A DNA stretch of 64,000 bases from Mugil cephalus (Eukaryota; Chordata; Actinopteri; Mugiliformes; Mugilidae). The position numbers and the translations under genes were made by a program. This document shows positions 10,101-32,258 of the stretch, in pieces; position 1 is the first letter of the stretch, and each line of letters starts with the position of its first letter. The stretch covers positions 11,497,668-11,561,667 of the forward strand of contig NC_061777.1 of assembly GCF_022458985.1 (NCBI RefSeq), given 5' to 3'. The notes beneath the pieces were generated by a model. The model did not search any database and was not told the DNA's origin. It was given only the letters and a program-made list of their open reading frames with translations.

Positions 10101-12716
10101 GAGTAACAGCTACATTTGTGGCTACTTTTATGTGTGATTTGAGCTACGTGCATTTTTGGTTCACTACTTAAGTGTGTTCACGTCTAGAAAAAAATCACAT
10201 TTGGTCATAGAATGGTGTGTTAAGGGATGTGTGAACCACATTTCTGTGCCTGTCCATCTGCAGGATATTCAGATATTTAACCGTGAATGTCTGTAGAATA
10301 TAAGATAAAAGCATCTGATGGTTCTAAATCCTGTAGGAAATATCTGGAGAAGCTCCAAAACTGATAAATGTCAAGTGACAGCTCCTGCTACTGTAGAAAG
10401 GATGACAACCAAAGTAATTGATTTGCAAAGCGTGCTATCTGCAGAATAGTTCACTTCAATCCGCCCAGTAGGCGTAGAGATATTTTCCTATGAACCACAA
10501 ATATCACAACTGCAAATCTGCAGTCAAATTATCCACTGGGGACAATGAATGCTTACACAGAATTTCGTGGTAGCGTATTCCTGAGATGTTTCGTTACATA
10601 TGCGTGGTGTACAGCTAAACATTTTTACTCATAGCTGCATCACTTCAAAAAGAAGGTCACAAGTAAAAAAGACGATGAAGCTGCAGTAACTTAGAGTTGG
10701 GTTGCAGATGTTAGCTGCATGAATTACCACTATTGCAGCTGGTAGTAATAAAAACAATGAGTTTCATGATGCTAAAAGAAGTGGGATTGACTTCATTTTG
10801 TCTGCAGATATTTGACTAGTGACTGAGGAATCTCTACACACACACACACAAAGTAGTGAGCAGAGCAGTAGAGTCCTAGGATTCAATCTAGTGAGCCTCT
10901 GGGTCCCTCCTTCTTTAACCACGAGGCCACGTAGATTTTCAGAGTCCTCCACCGACCGTACTCCTCCGCTGCTGTTTACGACAGACGCAAAATGTAAACC
11001 GCAGCCTCTGCTCGCTTTAAGAATGTCAGGACCCTTTCCATTATTTCAGAGGATTTATGATCCGCTAATTGCTTGCTGCAGTCTGCCGAGGTCTGCAATT
11101 AATTTTACTGGACACGGGGGGTCATCAACCCAACAAAATGGACTGTGAAACAGCTTGCAGTGGTTTTAATGGGAAGCTGTAATTTCATCTGGAAGTAACT
11201 TTGACAATTCTGTGCAGCAGGAAGTGGATAAAATCTTAGAATAGAGCTACTGTCCACGTGTGCAGGCATCTTTAGGAAACTGCAGACAATGATCCTGCTG
11301 TAGTCGTCCTCACTTTTTCATTTGCATATGCTGGTGGCATACGATAAAATAAAGACGGCTTCAGTGGTAGTTTAAGTGACAGCATTGTCTGGGTTTGGAC
11401 CTGACAGCTCAACTGTGTGGCGTTCTCCGTGTCTGTGCTCCGGTTTCAGTCCACAGACATGCATGTTCGGTTATCTTACAACAGACACCTGATTGAATAG
11501 TGGCCTCTCTAGGATTGGGTTCACACTCCCACAGCCTTCTTCAGGATGGATGGTTTCATTCTCAGAGCAAAACATGTCTTAAATTGTATAATACCAGGAG
11601 CCTAGCCCAAATCTATTTCACACATTTATTGGAAATGTTAAGTGCACTTGTGTTGCAGCCGACAAAGAGAGGAATGAGGAATAACTCACAGTGCACCCAC
11701 AATAGTTGTTCTTTCATCATACGTGCCAACACCTTAGTTTTGTTTATTCCCTGTGATCATCCGAGTTCTACAGAAATAAAACAGTCTATTCTTTTTTCTT
11801 TCTCCATACACAGGTGATTTTACTGCCAGATCAGTGTGCGGTCAGGAGAGACACACCTCGACACATTCTGCTGCTTGCAAATGGGTAAAGGCCTCCCACT
11901 CCCGGCTTGTGCAGACACATACAGTACGACACCTCAGTAACCCAGTGCCCAGCCGCACAGCTGCTGCCAAGCGTCCCACTTACTGACAGGAGCCTGCGAA
12001 CTCCCTGCAGCACTAACTACGAACACGCCACGCCTCTAATTAAATCCATTACTATTTTTTTTACCCCCTTTTAAAAATAGAAGCCTTTTGTCCTTATAAT
12101 AGTTTTAAGGTGGGCAGTGGAAGCAGAAATGTGTGGGTATAGCTACACAGGATTAATCATTATCAACAGAAAAAAAAATGTTCTATTAATACTTCAGATC
12201 TTATAAAATATCTCAAGTTATGAGGAGTTATGGAGGCATATCGGTACTTAGTGGCGTTATGTAAAACAATACACGTTTAAATATGAGATTAAATCAATGC
12301 ACTTGAGCTGGGGAGGGCAACACCTGATATATTTTACAACAATAGAACAGAATAGAACACGGAATAGCCTAGAATAGAATAGGTCCACGTGATTAATAGA
12401 ACAGATAGTCCATTAAGACCTCAGATCATGAGGTGCAGAGCAGAATAATGTTCCCCACATGAAATATTATGAGCTACGATATCAACATAGAATAGAATAG
12501 AATAGAATAGAATAGAATAGAATAGAATAGAATAGCTCCGTCTCCATCCTGTGTCCATCCCTGCAGGCCGGCACGGCACCGCTGCCGCTGCTGCATATTG
12601 ACAGACAGACCGCTGCTGTCACAAGGACAGTAAATCATCCAGATGAGACTCACCTCGCCCCGCTCGATCCGCTCCACGATGCTGGCGAACTCCGTCATAT
12701 CCTCCGAGTCCGACAT
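825..12716 (-). CDS. trim36: Trim36, RING-type E3 ubiquitin ligase (5' part only)
   Basis: Minus-strand gene, coding exons 12716-12654, 8530-8296 and 1171-825; the remaining exons lie left of the window. The joined reading frame gives residues 1-215. It holds a C3HC4 RING finger (C33, C36, C48, H50, C53, C56, then C121 and C124, the last pair coming from exon 3 after a Ser/Pro-rich loop) and a Cys-rich B-box segment (C163, C166, C178, C181, C186, C189, H193, H194). Exon 1 starts [10 protein letters not shown], close to human TRIM36 (MSESGEMSEF). The missing part should carry the second B-box, coiled coil, COS box, FN3 and SPRY domains. In other vertebrates TRIM36 associates with microtubules and acts in dorsal-axis formation and the acrosome reaction. 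Neighbour order (pggt1b next) matches human 5q22 and supports the assignment over other TRIM class I members. Confidence 0.93.
1172..8295 (-). other. trim36: trim36 intron 2
   Basis: A 7.1-kb intron. It contains a TG microsatellite at 2804-2827, a near-exact tandem duplication of about 22 bp at 4029-4074, an inverted repeat with 9-bp arms (GTTAGCTAG / CTAGCTAAC) near 5129-5165, and otherwise AT-rich sequence with no coding signal I can support on either strand. Confidence 0.7.
2804..2827. repeat. (GT)12 microsatellite
   Basis: Uninterrupted GT dinucleotide run of 24 bases in trim36 intron 2. Confidence 0.95.
8296..8530 (-). CDS. trim36: trim36 coding exon 2 (RING finger core)
   Basis: Residues 22-99 plus one base. 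It opens with [19 protein letters not shown] after a TTTTCAG acceptor and carries six of the eight zinc ligands of the RING. It ends in a Ser/Pro-rich stretch ([13 protein letters not shown]). Two in-phase donors exist: G|GTGGGT ending the exon at 8296 (chosen) and G|GTAAGG ending it at 8284, which would add four residues (GSRG) to the RING loop. Confidence 0.9.
9314..9352 (-). CDS. trim36: Candidate alternative first coding exon of trim36
   Basis: On the minus strand an ATG at 9352-9350 opens 13 codons ([13 protein letters not shown]) that end exactly at a consensus donor, GGG|GTAAGT. The exon is 39 nt, so it is phase 0 and would splice in frame to the RING exon at 8530, replacing the canonical 21-residue N-terminus. 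A second in-frame ATG follows at 9340-9338. The upstream flank is CpG-rich with a TATA-like motif. Coding status is inference from phase and splice signal only; I have no recalled homologue for this N-terminus. Confidence 0.42.
9353..9520 (-). promoter_or_regulatory. trim36: Candidate internal promoter for the alternative trim36 start
   Basis: The flank upstream of the alternative ATG is rich in CpG (for example around 9451-9495) compared with the surrounding AT-rich intron. On the minus strand it has a TATA-like CTATTTAAAT at 9505-9496, about 145 bases before the ATG. Promoter activity is inferred. Confidence 0.35.
9553..9695. repeat. Purine-rich GGA/GGGA tract
   Basis: About 140 bases of nearly pure G/A on the plus strand, built of AGGG and GGA units, broken once or twice by short mixed sequence. 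It lies just upstream of the candidate internal trim36 promoter. Confidence 0.85.
12487..12535. repeat. (AATAG)n pentanucleotide array
   Basis: Nine perfect AATAG units preceded by a partial unit, about 120 bases inside intron 1 from the trim36 first-exon donor. Scattered related units occur at 12343-12385, and a similar run is present at 44247-44275. Such arrays can derive from LINE 3' tails; that origin is inference. Confidence 0.9.
12654..12716 (-). CDS. trim36: trim36 coding exon 1 (canonical start)
   Basis: The start codon is at 12716-12714. Twenty-one codons end in phase 0 at [30 protein letters not shown] aligns without gaps to the 21-residue human exon 1 product (MSESGEMSEFGYIMELIAKGK), which settles both start and donor. 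Confidence 0.92.
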
Positions 12717-13260
12717 GGCTATAGATGGTGATGTGGATGATGATGATTGCACAGTATAGAGATCGGTCCAGGCGCAAATGGGTTTTAAATGTATGTATAT
12801 ATAAAAAAAAAAAAAAACGCAGACAAACAGCTGCTGCGGCTTATTAAAGGCGCAGGATGGAAAGCTTGACAGCTTCACGGGGGAGGTGAGATGACATCAA
12901 GAGAGAAGAGCCATCATCGCCACCTTCTTTCCTCCCTCCCTCTCTCTTTCTTTCTCCACACGTTTGTCCGACGAATCCACAGTATTTTAGTTTTGCCTCA
13001 TCTTGGAGGGAAAAACCCCGCCCTCGTTTCCTCGGCAGCCAACTGTACCATCTCCCTCCTTCTCTCCCTCCATCATCCCTCAGCGGCGACGTCTCCGCTC
13101 ACTGGGCTCTTTGTATCCGCCACGCATCGCACTGGATGGCTTCCGTTTAATCTATCAGCCACCAGAAATAATCATAATAATCTGAGTCTAAAGATTAAGG
13201 GGGCGGGGGGCGGCGGGGTCTTTTAGTCCGTTAGTGGCGCATTAAGTCAAGTTGGGCATC
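12717..13260 (-). promoter_or_regulatory. trim36: trim36 5' UTR and promoter region
   Basis: The sequence upstream of the canonical ATG includes a T-rich stretch at about 12799-12818. It then becomes GC- and CpG-richer (13011-13290), as expected of a vertebrate CpG-type promoter. No transcription start can be fixed from sequence alone. Confidence 0.45.
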
Positions 13261-15514
13261 CTTTACGCACGGCTGGCGGCGCGCTCATGTGCGCATATGT
13301 TGCTTTATATGTCATCTGGTCGCCCTAATATGAGAGTGCCGTTTTGTGTATTAACAGTTGTTTGTGTTTGTTGGTTGTTGTGATGAGTTGTCCTTTGTCT
13401 TTTTGGTCATGACGAGTAGGGACTTGTCCCAAAGCAGGGGTAGGAATGCAAGGCGCCAGCGTGGAGCCGGATTAAGTTCGTGTTTTTAATTTTTTTTTTT
13501 TTCTGGCAATGCCACTTGTTCCGCGTCAGCAGATGGCCTCACGGCTTCACGCAGACAGGTTCCCCCCCATTGAGCATTTGGAGAGGGGACAATGATTTGT
13601 GTTAAGACCATGTCATCAGTGGAGAAACGTGGTTGCAATTTTGGAAAACATGTCACCTCTATAAAATTGACAGATGGAAATCAAATTTATGGCACTGAAG
13701 GGCGAGATGTAACAGCAGCTTCCTATTTTCTATCAAAAATAAAAGCATCACAGCCTTTCATTATTAAAGAACATCTGTGAAACCCGAAACCTGCGTGACC
13801 GGGCCCTGTAAACCACCAGATACTCTCCTGAAATTTGAGAAAAATGTTAAGAGTCCTATTAATCATCAAGAACTTTGACTCCCCATAGATTGTGAATCAG
13901 CGGTTATTAAACTTAAAAGTTGCCAACTATCAGTGAACACAAAGTTCAGCTGTGTCGTATGTTGTCAAAGGAATAATCCAAACCTTGACCTGATGACGGG
14001 GACAGATGATGAATTCAACTGTGATCTTCCTTAATGGAAAAAAAAAAAGAAAAAGAAAAAGGAAGTGATTTAAAGTTACTCATTTGGATTCGACCTCCTC
14101 GAACCGTTAATGTGCCTGCACCCTCTTGGAGATGCAGTGCTAGTTCTCATGTATAATGTCCACAGAGATGACACTCAGCTAACCCATAAATAAGCCACAG
14201 TGCACTCCACCTGACTGGATGATCAATATAATGCATTGGCAGTGTGTTTTACCAAGCAGAATTGATTCGAGTTAAATAACTACAGAGTGTAGCTGTTGCG
14301 GAAGCGCATATTAGCTCACCTAAGAGCCTATGGATCATTAGAGACACATGTCACAAAATGGAAAGCAGCAGCTAGGCTGTGTCTCTATGCTTGTTTAATA
14401 TTGTGTTGAATCAGCTCTATTCAAGAAAACATCAGAACAACAGAGTGTAAATACAGTCTGCCTGCCGGATTTACACATGATTGATGGGGGGTAAAAAAAA
14501 AAAATGAAGATGACATTGAGCTTGGCTTCATTTTGTTTTTGACTATAATAAACTGAATAGCTGGTATTCATTAAAAGTTTACCAAACCAGATCTACCAGT
14601 ATGTTTCATACGAGAGAGAGAGGTAAACGTTGTCTGTGGACGCGGCCGCGCCCAAACTACAGCTGTAACTTGTAGGCAAGGAAGCATCTCCAGACAATTT
14701 TTGTCTGGGTTGGGCTGTAATCACTGGGGACTAAATGGTGCATCTCCAACCTCGGGTTTTCTTTCTAGTTAGTACTTTCTAAAGATGAAAAAACACGATC
14801 AGCGCCTTCAGATTGGATATCTAAGTGGCGCCAGGCCACACTTTTCTGGGTTATGTTACCCAACAGTAAAATCAGCGCTGCTCCCCAGGTGGGATTCTCT
14901 GTGTGTTTGCGTGTTTGAGCTCCATCCAGTGAATCTCAACCTGCCCCTCCCCCCCGTGGCATTTAATTATGTCTTAGTCACTGACCTAGCAGAGAACAGA
15001 AAATAAAACAAGCCAGCGTTACTCAGTGCACAGCCCGTCCACGTTGCGGAAAAATGAAACGCGACTGAGGGAAATTGGAAAGAATGGTCACCAGCTGTTG
15101 TCTTTGAATTTAAAAATAGAGCAACAGTTGAGTCATCCAGCCACATACACGCCACTGGGAAAGGAAATACAGGCTTTCACAAAGAAACTCAGCTGTTGTA
15201 GGTAGTAGGACTCATGTAATACCCGAAGGAGTAAACACTTGCTTTGTCCTTTTTTTCTGGAAGGAAAGAAAAAATATTTCCCGCTAATGTGGCATCTTTA
15301 ACAAATACACGAAGGGGAAACCCCGTCTAAGAAAAGCGCGAAAGAGGGAGGACAAGGTGCATAAAAAAAGTCTCTGTTCACACCATGTGAGCAAATGCAT
15401 CCTGGGTGATCTGATCACCAAGTAAACTGGTGAACACATCCAAGACAAACTGGACCTGTTAAGACCTTGTGTTAAGATCCGATTGGGGCTATCCGTTGTC
15501 AAGTGACCAGCTTC

Positions 15515-15690
15515 AGCTCGTGTGTTCAGACCTGGCTTTAAACATGCGTCTCCAGGTCTGATGGCAGTTTCGCGCTCTGTATCCAAATAAACTAGAATAT
15601 TAAGACAGCTGACGTCTCCAATGGATCTCTACCGCTGCTCCAGAACCGAGAACAGCGCTGTTTTACGTGTCTTTGGCATCATTCATTATT
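15515..15690. repeat. Diverged interspersed repeat, copy A
   Basis: The segment around 15606-15680 is clearly similar to 16222-16290: both carry a CAGCTG, CGTCTCCA.TGGATCT and CCAGAACC/CCGAACC.A.AAC.GCG series in the same order and orientation. The repeat family is not identified. Confidence 0.5.
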
Positions 15691-15793
15691 ATTTATTGAT
15701 CTCCATCCTGACGTTAGTTATCTCATTGAATCCATACTCACCTTTGATATCTGTTCCTGGAACAGCTTCCTCTCATCTACACACAAAACAAAA

Positions 15794-15990
15794 CTCACCC
15801 ATACAGTTAACTCATTGGAGCACCACAAAACCCCCCTTTCTGTACAGCCGGTCTGTGACCAGGAAAGCCATCGTGACCCCCATCACTGCTTTCAGATGCT
15901 GCCACCAGGCAAACGCTATAAGGTTCCACTGGCCTGGAAAAACATCTTTAAAAAATCTTTCATCCCTTCTGCAATAACCACCCTTAACAA
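15794..15990 (+). mobile_element. Non-LTR retrotransposon (LINE) ORF2 C-terminal relic
   Basis: The plus-strand frame encodes a stretch typical of the C-terminal end of fish LINE polyproteins: FQMLPPGKRYKVPL followed by KNIFKKSFIPSAITTLNK (compare the usual LPSGRRYR...SFVPSAI..LN pattern). An upstream part in another frame (SRSVTRKAIVTPI) indicates a frameshifted, dead copy. No reverse-transcriptase core is present here. Confidence 0.65.
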
Positions 15991-16092
15991 ACATAAATGG
16001 ACTCATGCTGCCGTTAACAGCCCCCTCCTTTTTGTCGAAGGCAGTTCGATTGTATGCATTTCTTTCGGTTTATGATGTTTGTCCTTAAGTAC

Positions 16093-16300
16093 GCGTGCTC
16101 ACATTGGCATTAAAAATGTGTCCGCACACGGATCTCGAGGCGGCTCTTGAGATCCTATCACAGCTTTGTGTTCTGCATGCAAACGAACGCTGCTGCCGCG
16201 CAGTGTGCGAGTATTATGCAAACAGCTGCCGTCTCCAGTGGATCTACAGCTGCTTCCGAACCACAAACGGCGCATTTACGGTGTGCATCCTGGTTTGGGG
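16093..16300. repeat. Diverged interspersed repeat, copy B
   Basis: Partner of the copy at 15515-15690, in the same orientation, lying on the other side of the LINE relic. Its first part (GTGCTCACATTGGCATTAAAAATG) also resembles the stretch GTGTTCAGACCTGGCTTTAAACATG of copy A. Confidence 0.45.
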
Positions 16301-17580
16301 ACTTGGTACTAATCGTGGGACAAGCTGGAAGTCTCGCTCACTCATTGAAAGCATATGTTATTTTTAATTCATCTCAGTCCTGTCAGTAGTTATTTAAGAG
16401 AGCTGCACAGAGCTCGGAGTTATGTCACTGCTGCATTGTTTGTAACAGTGATTGCAAAATCTGTGGTGATAGAGATCATTACTGAGAAAATGCATAACTT
16501 GACTCCACGTGGCTACTTTGCATATGCCAAGAAAAAGATCCAGTCATTTCATTTCTTAATTTTAGTCTGGACCTATCCAGTTGGTGTCTATTTTTAAAAG
16601 CTGGGAGGCACTGGAACATCAGTCGAGTCTGTGGTCAAACACTCAGACGCAAAACTGTAAAAGTTAGTACATGATTTATTTACCATAAATACAGTTAACA
16701 CTGCCAAACAATCAACATCACTGTCCCCAGATTCAAAGCCGAAGCACTTCAACACACAACATGCCATCGTTTGCATATCCACTTCCTCCAACGTCTCACC
16801 GACGCGCTGCAGCTGTAAACATTTTTTTTTTCTTCTTGAGCACTTGCACAATAGAAGTCACATATTTATAGACATTTACATATGTATCTACACTCAATAT
16901 TTCTACAAAGCATAGAAAAAATAAATTCCATTACATTTATCGGTACATTATTCATTATTACATTATGTATATTGACTGACGACGGAGCGAGGGCTTGCGG
17001 TTGACCACGCAGACTTTCACATCTCTGCAGCCGTTTTAAAAGCGCAAAGATTAGGTCCCCTCTTTTCGCGCTGCGGGGCCTCGACTGCAGTATGTAGGTG
17101 GCGAAAAGGAGACGCCGTGTAACGGCGGCTGAGACTCAGCCCTCATCTGCAGCCAGTGGCAGATCCATCCATCCATCCCATCTTTCATGCTTTTTAAAGT
17201 CGAGCAAGCACTTATGGGTTCTGCCTCCGTGAATTCTCCTTTCCTTTCCGGGAAATATCGATCAGGCGTGAACGCACAAAGACGGATTCTCGACAGAGCC
17301 GTTACCCTCTCTGAATGTTCACACACATTTAGGATACGGGTTTCCTCCTTCGGAGGAGAAACCCGGAGAGAAGGAGAATTCAGAGAGCAGTGACCCAAGG
17401 TAACGCTGCATGAGGCACATTTCAGAGTCAAGTTTGAGCGAGTGAGTGGCCTCGTGATGAGGCCTGGCCTAAGGACGCCAAGGACAGGGACAGGGTCTTA
17501 AACAGGAGGTAAACGCCACAGCAGAAGACGCATGGGAGACGAGATCATTCGATTTCAATTGATCTGGTACTGCCGTGTTT

Positions 17581-17604
17581 CAGCAGCAGCAGCAGCAGCA
17601 GCAG
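17581..17604. repeat. (CAG)8 trinucleotide run
   Basis: Eight uninterrupted CAG units in intergenic DNA. Confidence 0.95.
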
Positions 17605-18934
17605 TAATTTTCTCAGAATAACTTGTATTACTCCAGACTCACACAAATATTAGCTATACATTGAAAGAATTAAAAAGCACATTATGTTGGAATTTGGATC
17701 TTTACATCTTTTCTGGCTCAATCCAGCAGCTGTAATATCTGAACAATGTGAAATGATAAGAAAATATACTGCGGTGGTACAAAAAAAACAAAAACAAAAA
17801 GGTGATGGCATGAAGAAAATTCTACTTTATGAACAAAACACGTGAGGAAGGATCCACATAAGTAACCGTAGCAAAACCTTTCGTCTCGAGGGAAGCGGTA
17901 AAATAATAAAACATTATATCATTAGATGAAAAGCGAGAGATTTTTGCACCAAAAAAAAAAGAGAGGTGATGTAAAAGTGGGGGTTTGGTCTGGGTTCAGA
18001 GAGGAGATCCAAGGCTCCGTCAGTTTACTTTTAATAATAGATGCTCCAAATGATTTATTTATTCAGCTCCTCTCTTCTCCCCTTTCCTCCGTCTGCCTGG
18101 CCTGGGTCCCGTGTCTGAAAAGGAGGGCAACTTCACAGGAAGGGCAACAGGGCCAGGGACACGGCCTTATTTGTGACGGCGGAATGAATTTTATATTTCC
18201 ACTAGACTCCTGCAGGCGATGTGTTGCAGGGAGACGACTGTATTCCTGGCCTGCTGTGAAATTTCATCTCGGGGAGCAGGTGTTTGCCGAGACAGCGGCG
18301 TTATAATGAAAGGGCGTGGCTTCAGCATGGGGGCGCGTTGTTGGGTGGAAATCACGAGAACGGATGTCAGGGCAGGAGGCTCAGAGTCGAGACGTGAATT
18401 TGTTAAGGTTCTTCTTTGATATGTAAAACTCTACCTTTAAAACTGAACCTCGCGTCAAGTGGCTTTATATAAATCTAGTCAGTATCAATGTTGACATAGA
18501 CCTTGGTGTTCCACTTATAAAGAGAATAATAACCCAATCAGATAAAAAATACCTCACGTAACCAGCTCAGTCTGAACATACTGGCCTGGCTGGAAGGAAT
18601 TTTCAATGAGATTGACCAATGGTGTCTTTTCATACTCGATTCAAAGGGTAAATATCAGCACCCAATAGTTTGATCTAATCAGTTTTCTCTCTGGTTGGAG
18701 TAAGTTTATTCTTTTTGTGCGCACTTGATGTTCTTGGGGTAGACATCAGTTGACGTGAGGAGTTTCTGGGAGAAACAGACACAAAGGCAAGTTGATTTGA
18801 AAAGATGATCAAAGCCGAACTCTATGTGGGAGAGTAGGGCTGAGAGTCTGAATCTGTCTTGGTCATATTGTTCTAATGAATAAACTTAGTGTTGTCAAGA
18901 AATTCTGGACTAATCTTCTTCTTCTACTATTATA

Positions 18935-19314
18935 TACAATGATCAGAAATTAGATTATGACCACCTTCCTAATATTGTGTTGGTTTCCCTCGTGCCTCCA
19001 AAACAATTCCCGTCTCCTGTTGTGTGGCAACAGGATATTGTGAGCGGGGGTCTTTGAGTCCTGTGGGTTGAGGGGAGGGGCCTCTGTGGATCATGACATC
19101 AGGCTGCATCCTGCTGGGGATGGCTGCTGCCCACAAGGAGTGTCACTGCTATGGGGTGGAGGTGTCTGGTCTGGTGTAGGTGGGTGGTACATGTCTAAGT
19201 AACATCCACACGAATGCAAGGTCCAAAAGTTTCCCGGCAGAACATCGGTATTGTCACAAGATGATGTTATTTACCTCTCCTGTCAGTGGTCATAATGTTA
19301 TGCCTGATCAGTGT
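18935..19314. mobile_element. Tc1/mariner-derived MITE, copy 1
   Basis: The ends are inverted: a TGATCAG ... ATTATGACCACC left end and GGTCATAATGTTATGCCTGATCA at the right, both bordered by TA. The interior matches the outer part of the abundant fish Tc1-like element (for example GTAACATCCACACGAATG and TTTCCCGGCAGAACAT), but almost all transposase sequence is missing. It is therefore a non-autonomous internal-deletion derivative. Confidence 0.75.
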
Positions 19315-20540
19315 ACTTCATCCAGAGTTGATACTTCACAGCAGAACTACGTTTCCAAAACTGAACTTTCTGATTAACGTTCTAAGGCATGTAAACCTGA
19401 ATAAATGAATACTGGGCGAATTAAGGCAATGTTTCTGTTTCTTTTTTGTTGCTGTTGTTGTTGTTAACGTTCTGCTGGTGCGTTTTGTTCTTTGTTGGAT
19501 GCCCTGCATCCCTCACTGGACCCAAACCAACAAGTCAATTCGCAGCACTGTTCAAAGGAATGGATTTCTTCGAGTTATGGTGCCACTGGCTCATCTTTCC
19601 CCTATTGATTTCAGACAGCTTAGCCTTGAAGGGAGCACAGACGCTGGTGGAGGAGACTGGTTCAGATCAGATCAGTTCAGAGCACAGGAGTCACAGGGCG
19701 TCAGGATGGGATCTCCAGCTAGAACTGACATGTTCTACCTCGCAGCAAAAAGGATGGGGGTTCTCTTTTCTTAACAAATTCCCTTTGGGAGCCCAATCTA
19801 TTGCTCTGCTAGCTTTTAGAAAGATGTGGTATGGAATGATAAGCCAAAGTATTTTTGATCTCTTAAGAGTTTTTTTTTTTTTTCCCCCTCCAAGATTTGT
19901 CCCCTAAGGTGGTTGTTGGTTCTCAGCCACCTTTTCCACTCTTGATCACTGAACAAAGCCTGCAGTGTAGGAACTGGAGGATGCTGAAGCGAGGAGCTGA
20001 GGAGAGCGAACCTGACCGGCTGGTATCACCTCTGGGACGGGAGAGCTTGAGGCTTTAGAGAAGCTAACGAGAAAGGTCAGGATGGAGACGTAAAGAAGGC
20101 ATCATAATAAAAAAAAAAATAAAAAAATCTGTATACACTGTCTGGAGGAGAGTGTGTGGAACCGCTTTCTCCTCCTTTAAGTGAAAAGACTGAATAATTG
20201 GCCTAACGGTTCCCACATTCCCCCACAAATTACACCAAAAACATCGGGACGTTATTCACAAAATGCAAAACCAAAGCTAGGACATTACTCTAGAGACGTT
20301 TTACAATATGGTTTATATACCTCCTGCGGATCCTCCCTCATATTGGGAGCAACATTTACAGATGTTTCTCATGTCTGTGTCAAGTGCATCAGTCGTGTTG
20401 ATCCTTGGCTTAGATTTGTGTTGTTAACTATGAGTCTTGGGAGCGGGAGACGTCAAAAGGCCGTTGTCTAAAACGTCGGCGACACAGAGGCACCTGGAAT
20501 TTCTTCCCGGCGTCTCAAATTTGACTTTCTGGCACATCGT

Positions 20541-20859
20541 TTTATTCCCTCAAGCCACAGTGAGCAGTTAATGACTACCGTGTACTAATAAAAAGGCAGC
20601 AGAAAAGTGTGTGGCGTATATTGCTTCACAGAAACGTTGCTTTAGATGGATTTAAACTGAGCTCCCCGAAGCTACTACTTTGTAGCTTGGGCCTTCCGAA
20701 AAAAAAAAAAAAAAACAACAACAACTTCTCGATTCAGGCAATGAGAAGGCCTCTCAGATGAGTGACCGAACGTCTTTGAGAGCAAAAGTCCAGTCGTCTC
20801 TGAACGACCACCGTTAGATGTTCCTGATAACTGAACCTGTTTCGGAGGCAGGGCTGCTG
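20541..20859 (-). other. pggt1b: pggt1b 3' UTR (inferred)
   Basis: The interval downstream of the stop codon holds an AATAAA on the minus strand (plus-strand TTTATT at 20541-20546). If used, this would give a 3' UTR of about 320 nt. A run of 18-19 T on the minus strand (near 20700) lies inside it. Confidence 0.4.
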
Positions 20860-32075
<11,216 letters not shown>

Positions 32076-32227
32076 ACGCCACCATAACAATCTTTTATTG
32101 AAAATAACAGCTGAGATGCACAACCTCGAAAAAGAAGTCAGATCAAATAAAGGCACAGTTCGGTGTTTTGGTTCCACTCCATAAATATTCTCTTAATGTA
32201 ATGTTAAAAAAAAAAAAGTCTTCATCA
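32076..32227 (-). other. ccdc112: ccdc112 3' UTR with poly(A) signal
   Basis: An AATAAA lies on the minus strand at 32099-32094, about 130 nt after the stop codon, giving a short 3' UTR. Confidence 0.6.
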
Positions 32228-32258
32228 TCACAGGCCCTGTCTCCAAGTAGGAACAGCT
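32228..32258 (-). CDS. ccdc112: ccdc112 coding exon 14 (31 nt, stop)
   Basis: Encodes AVPTWRQGL and TGA after a split Arg codon, matching human HRAIPTWRQGI. The acceptor TTTTTATTGCAG is strong. It shows that the exon 13 reading frame does not simply run on to its own stop. Confidence 0.9.

Larger units (their letters stand above)
8531..12653 (-). other. trim36: trim36 intron 1
   Basis: A 4.1-kb intron between the canonical first coding exon and the RING exon. It contains a candidate alternative first exon (9314-9352) with a CpG-rich upstream flank, a purine-rich tract (9553-9695) and an AATAG pentanucleotide array (12487-12535). Nothing else coding was recognised. Confidence 0.7.
13261..20540. 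other. Intergenic region between pggt1b and trim36
   Basis: No conserved coding exon was recognised on either strand. The interval holds a LINE 3' fragment flanked by two diverged repeat copies (15515-16300), a CAG8 run (17581-17604) and a Tc1-type MITE (18935-19314). Open frames here (for example 17051-17431 minus and 19446-19907 plus) show no recognisable domain. Long-range regulatory elements or lncRNAs cannot be excluded. Confidence 0.6.

Noticed and set aside
17051..17431. 126-codon minus-strand open frame in the intergenic region
   Set aside because: No domain, no homology that I recognise, and no splice or promoter support.
19446..19907. 153-codon plus-strand open frame
   Set aside because: Composition follows T-rich low-complexity DNA and the frame has no recognisable motif.
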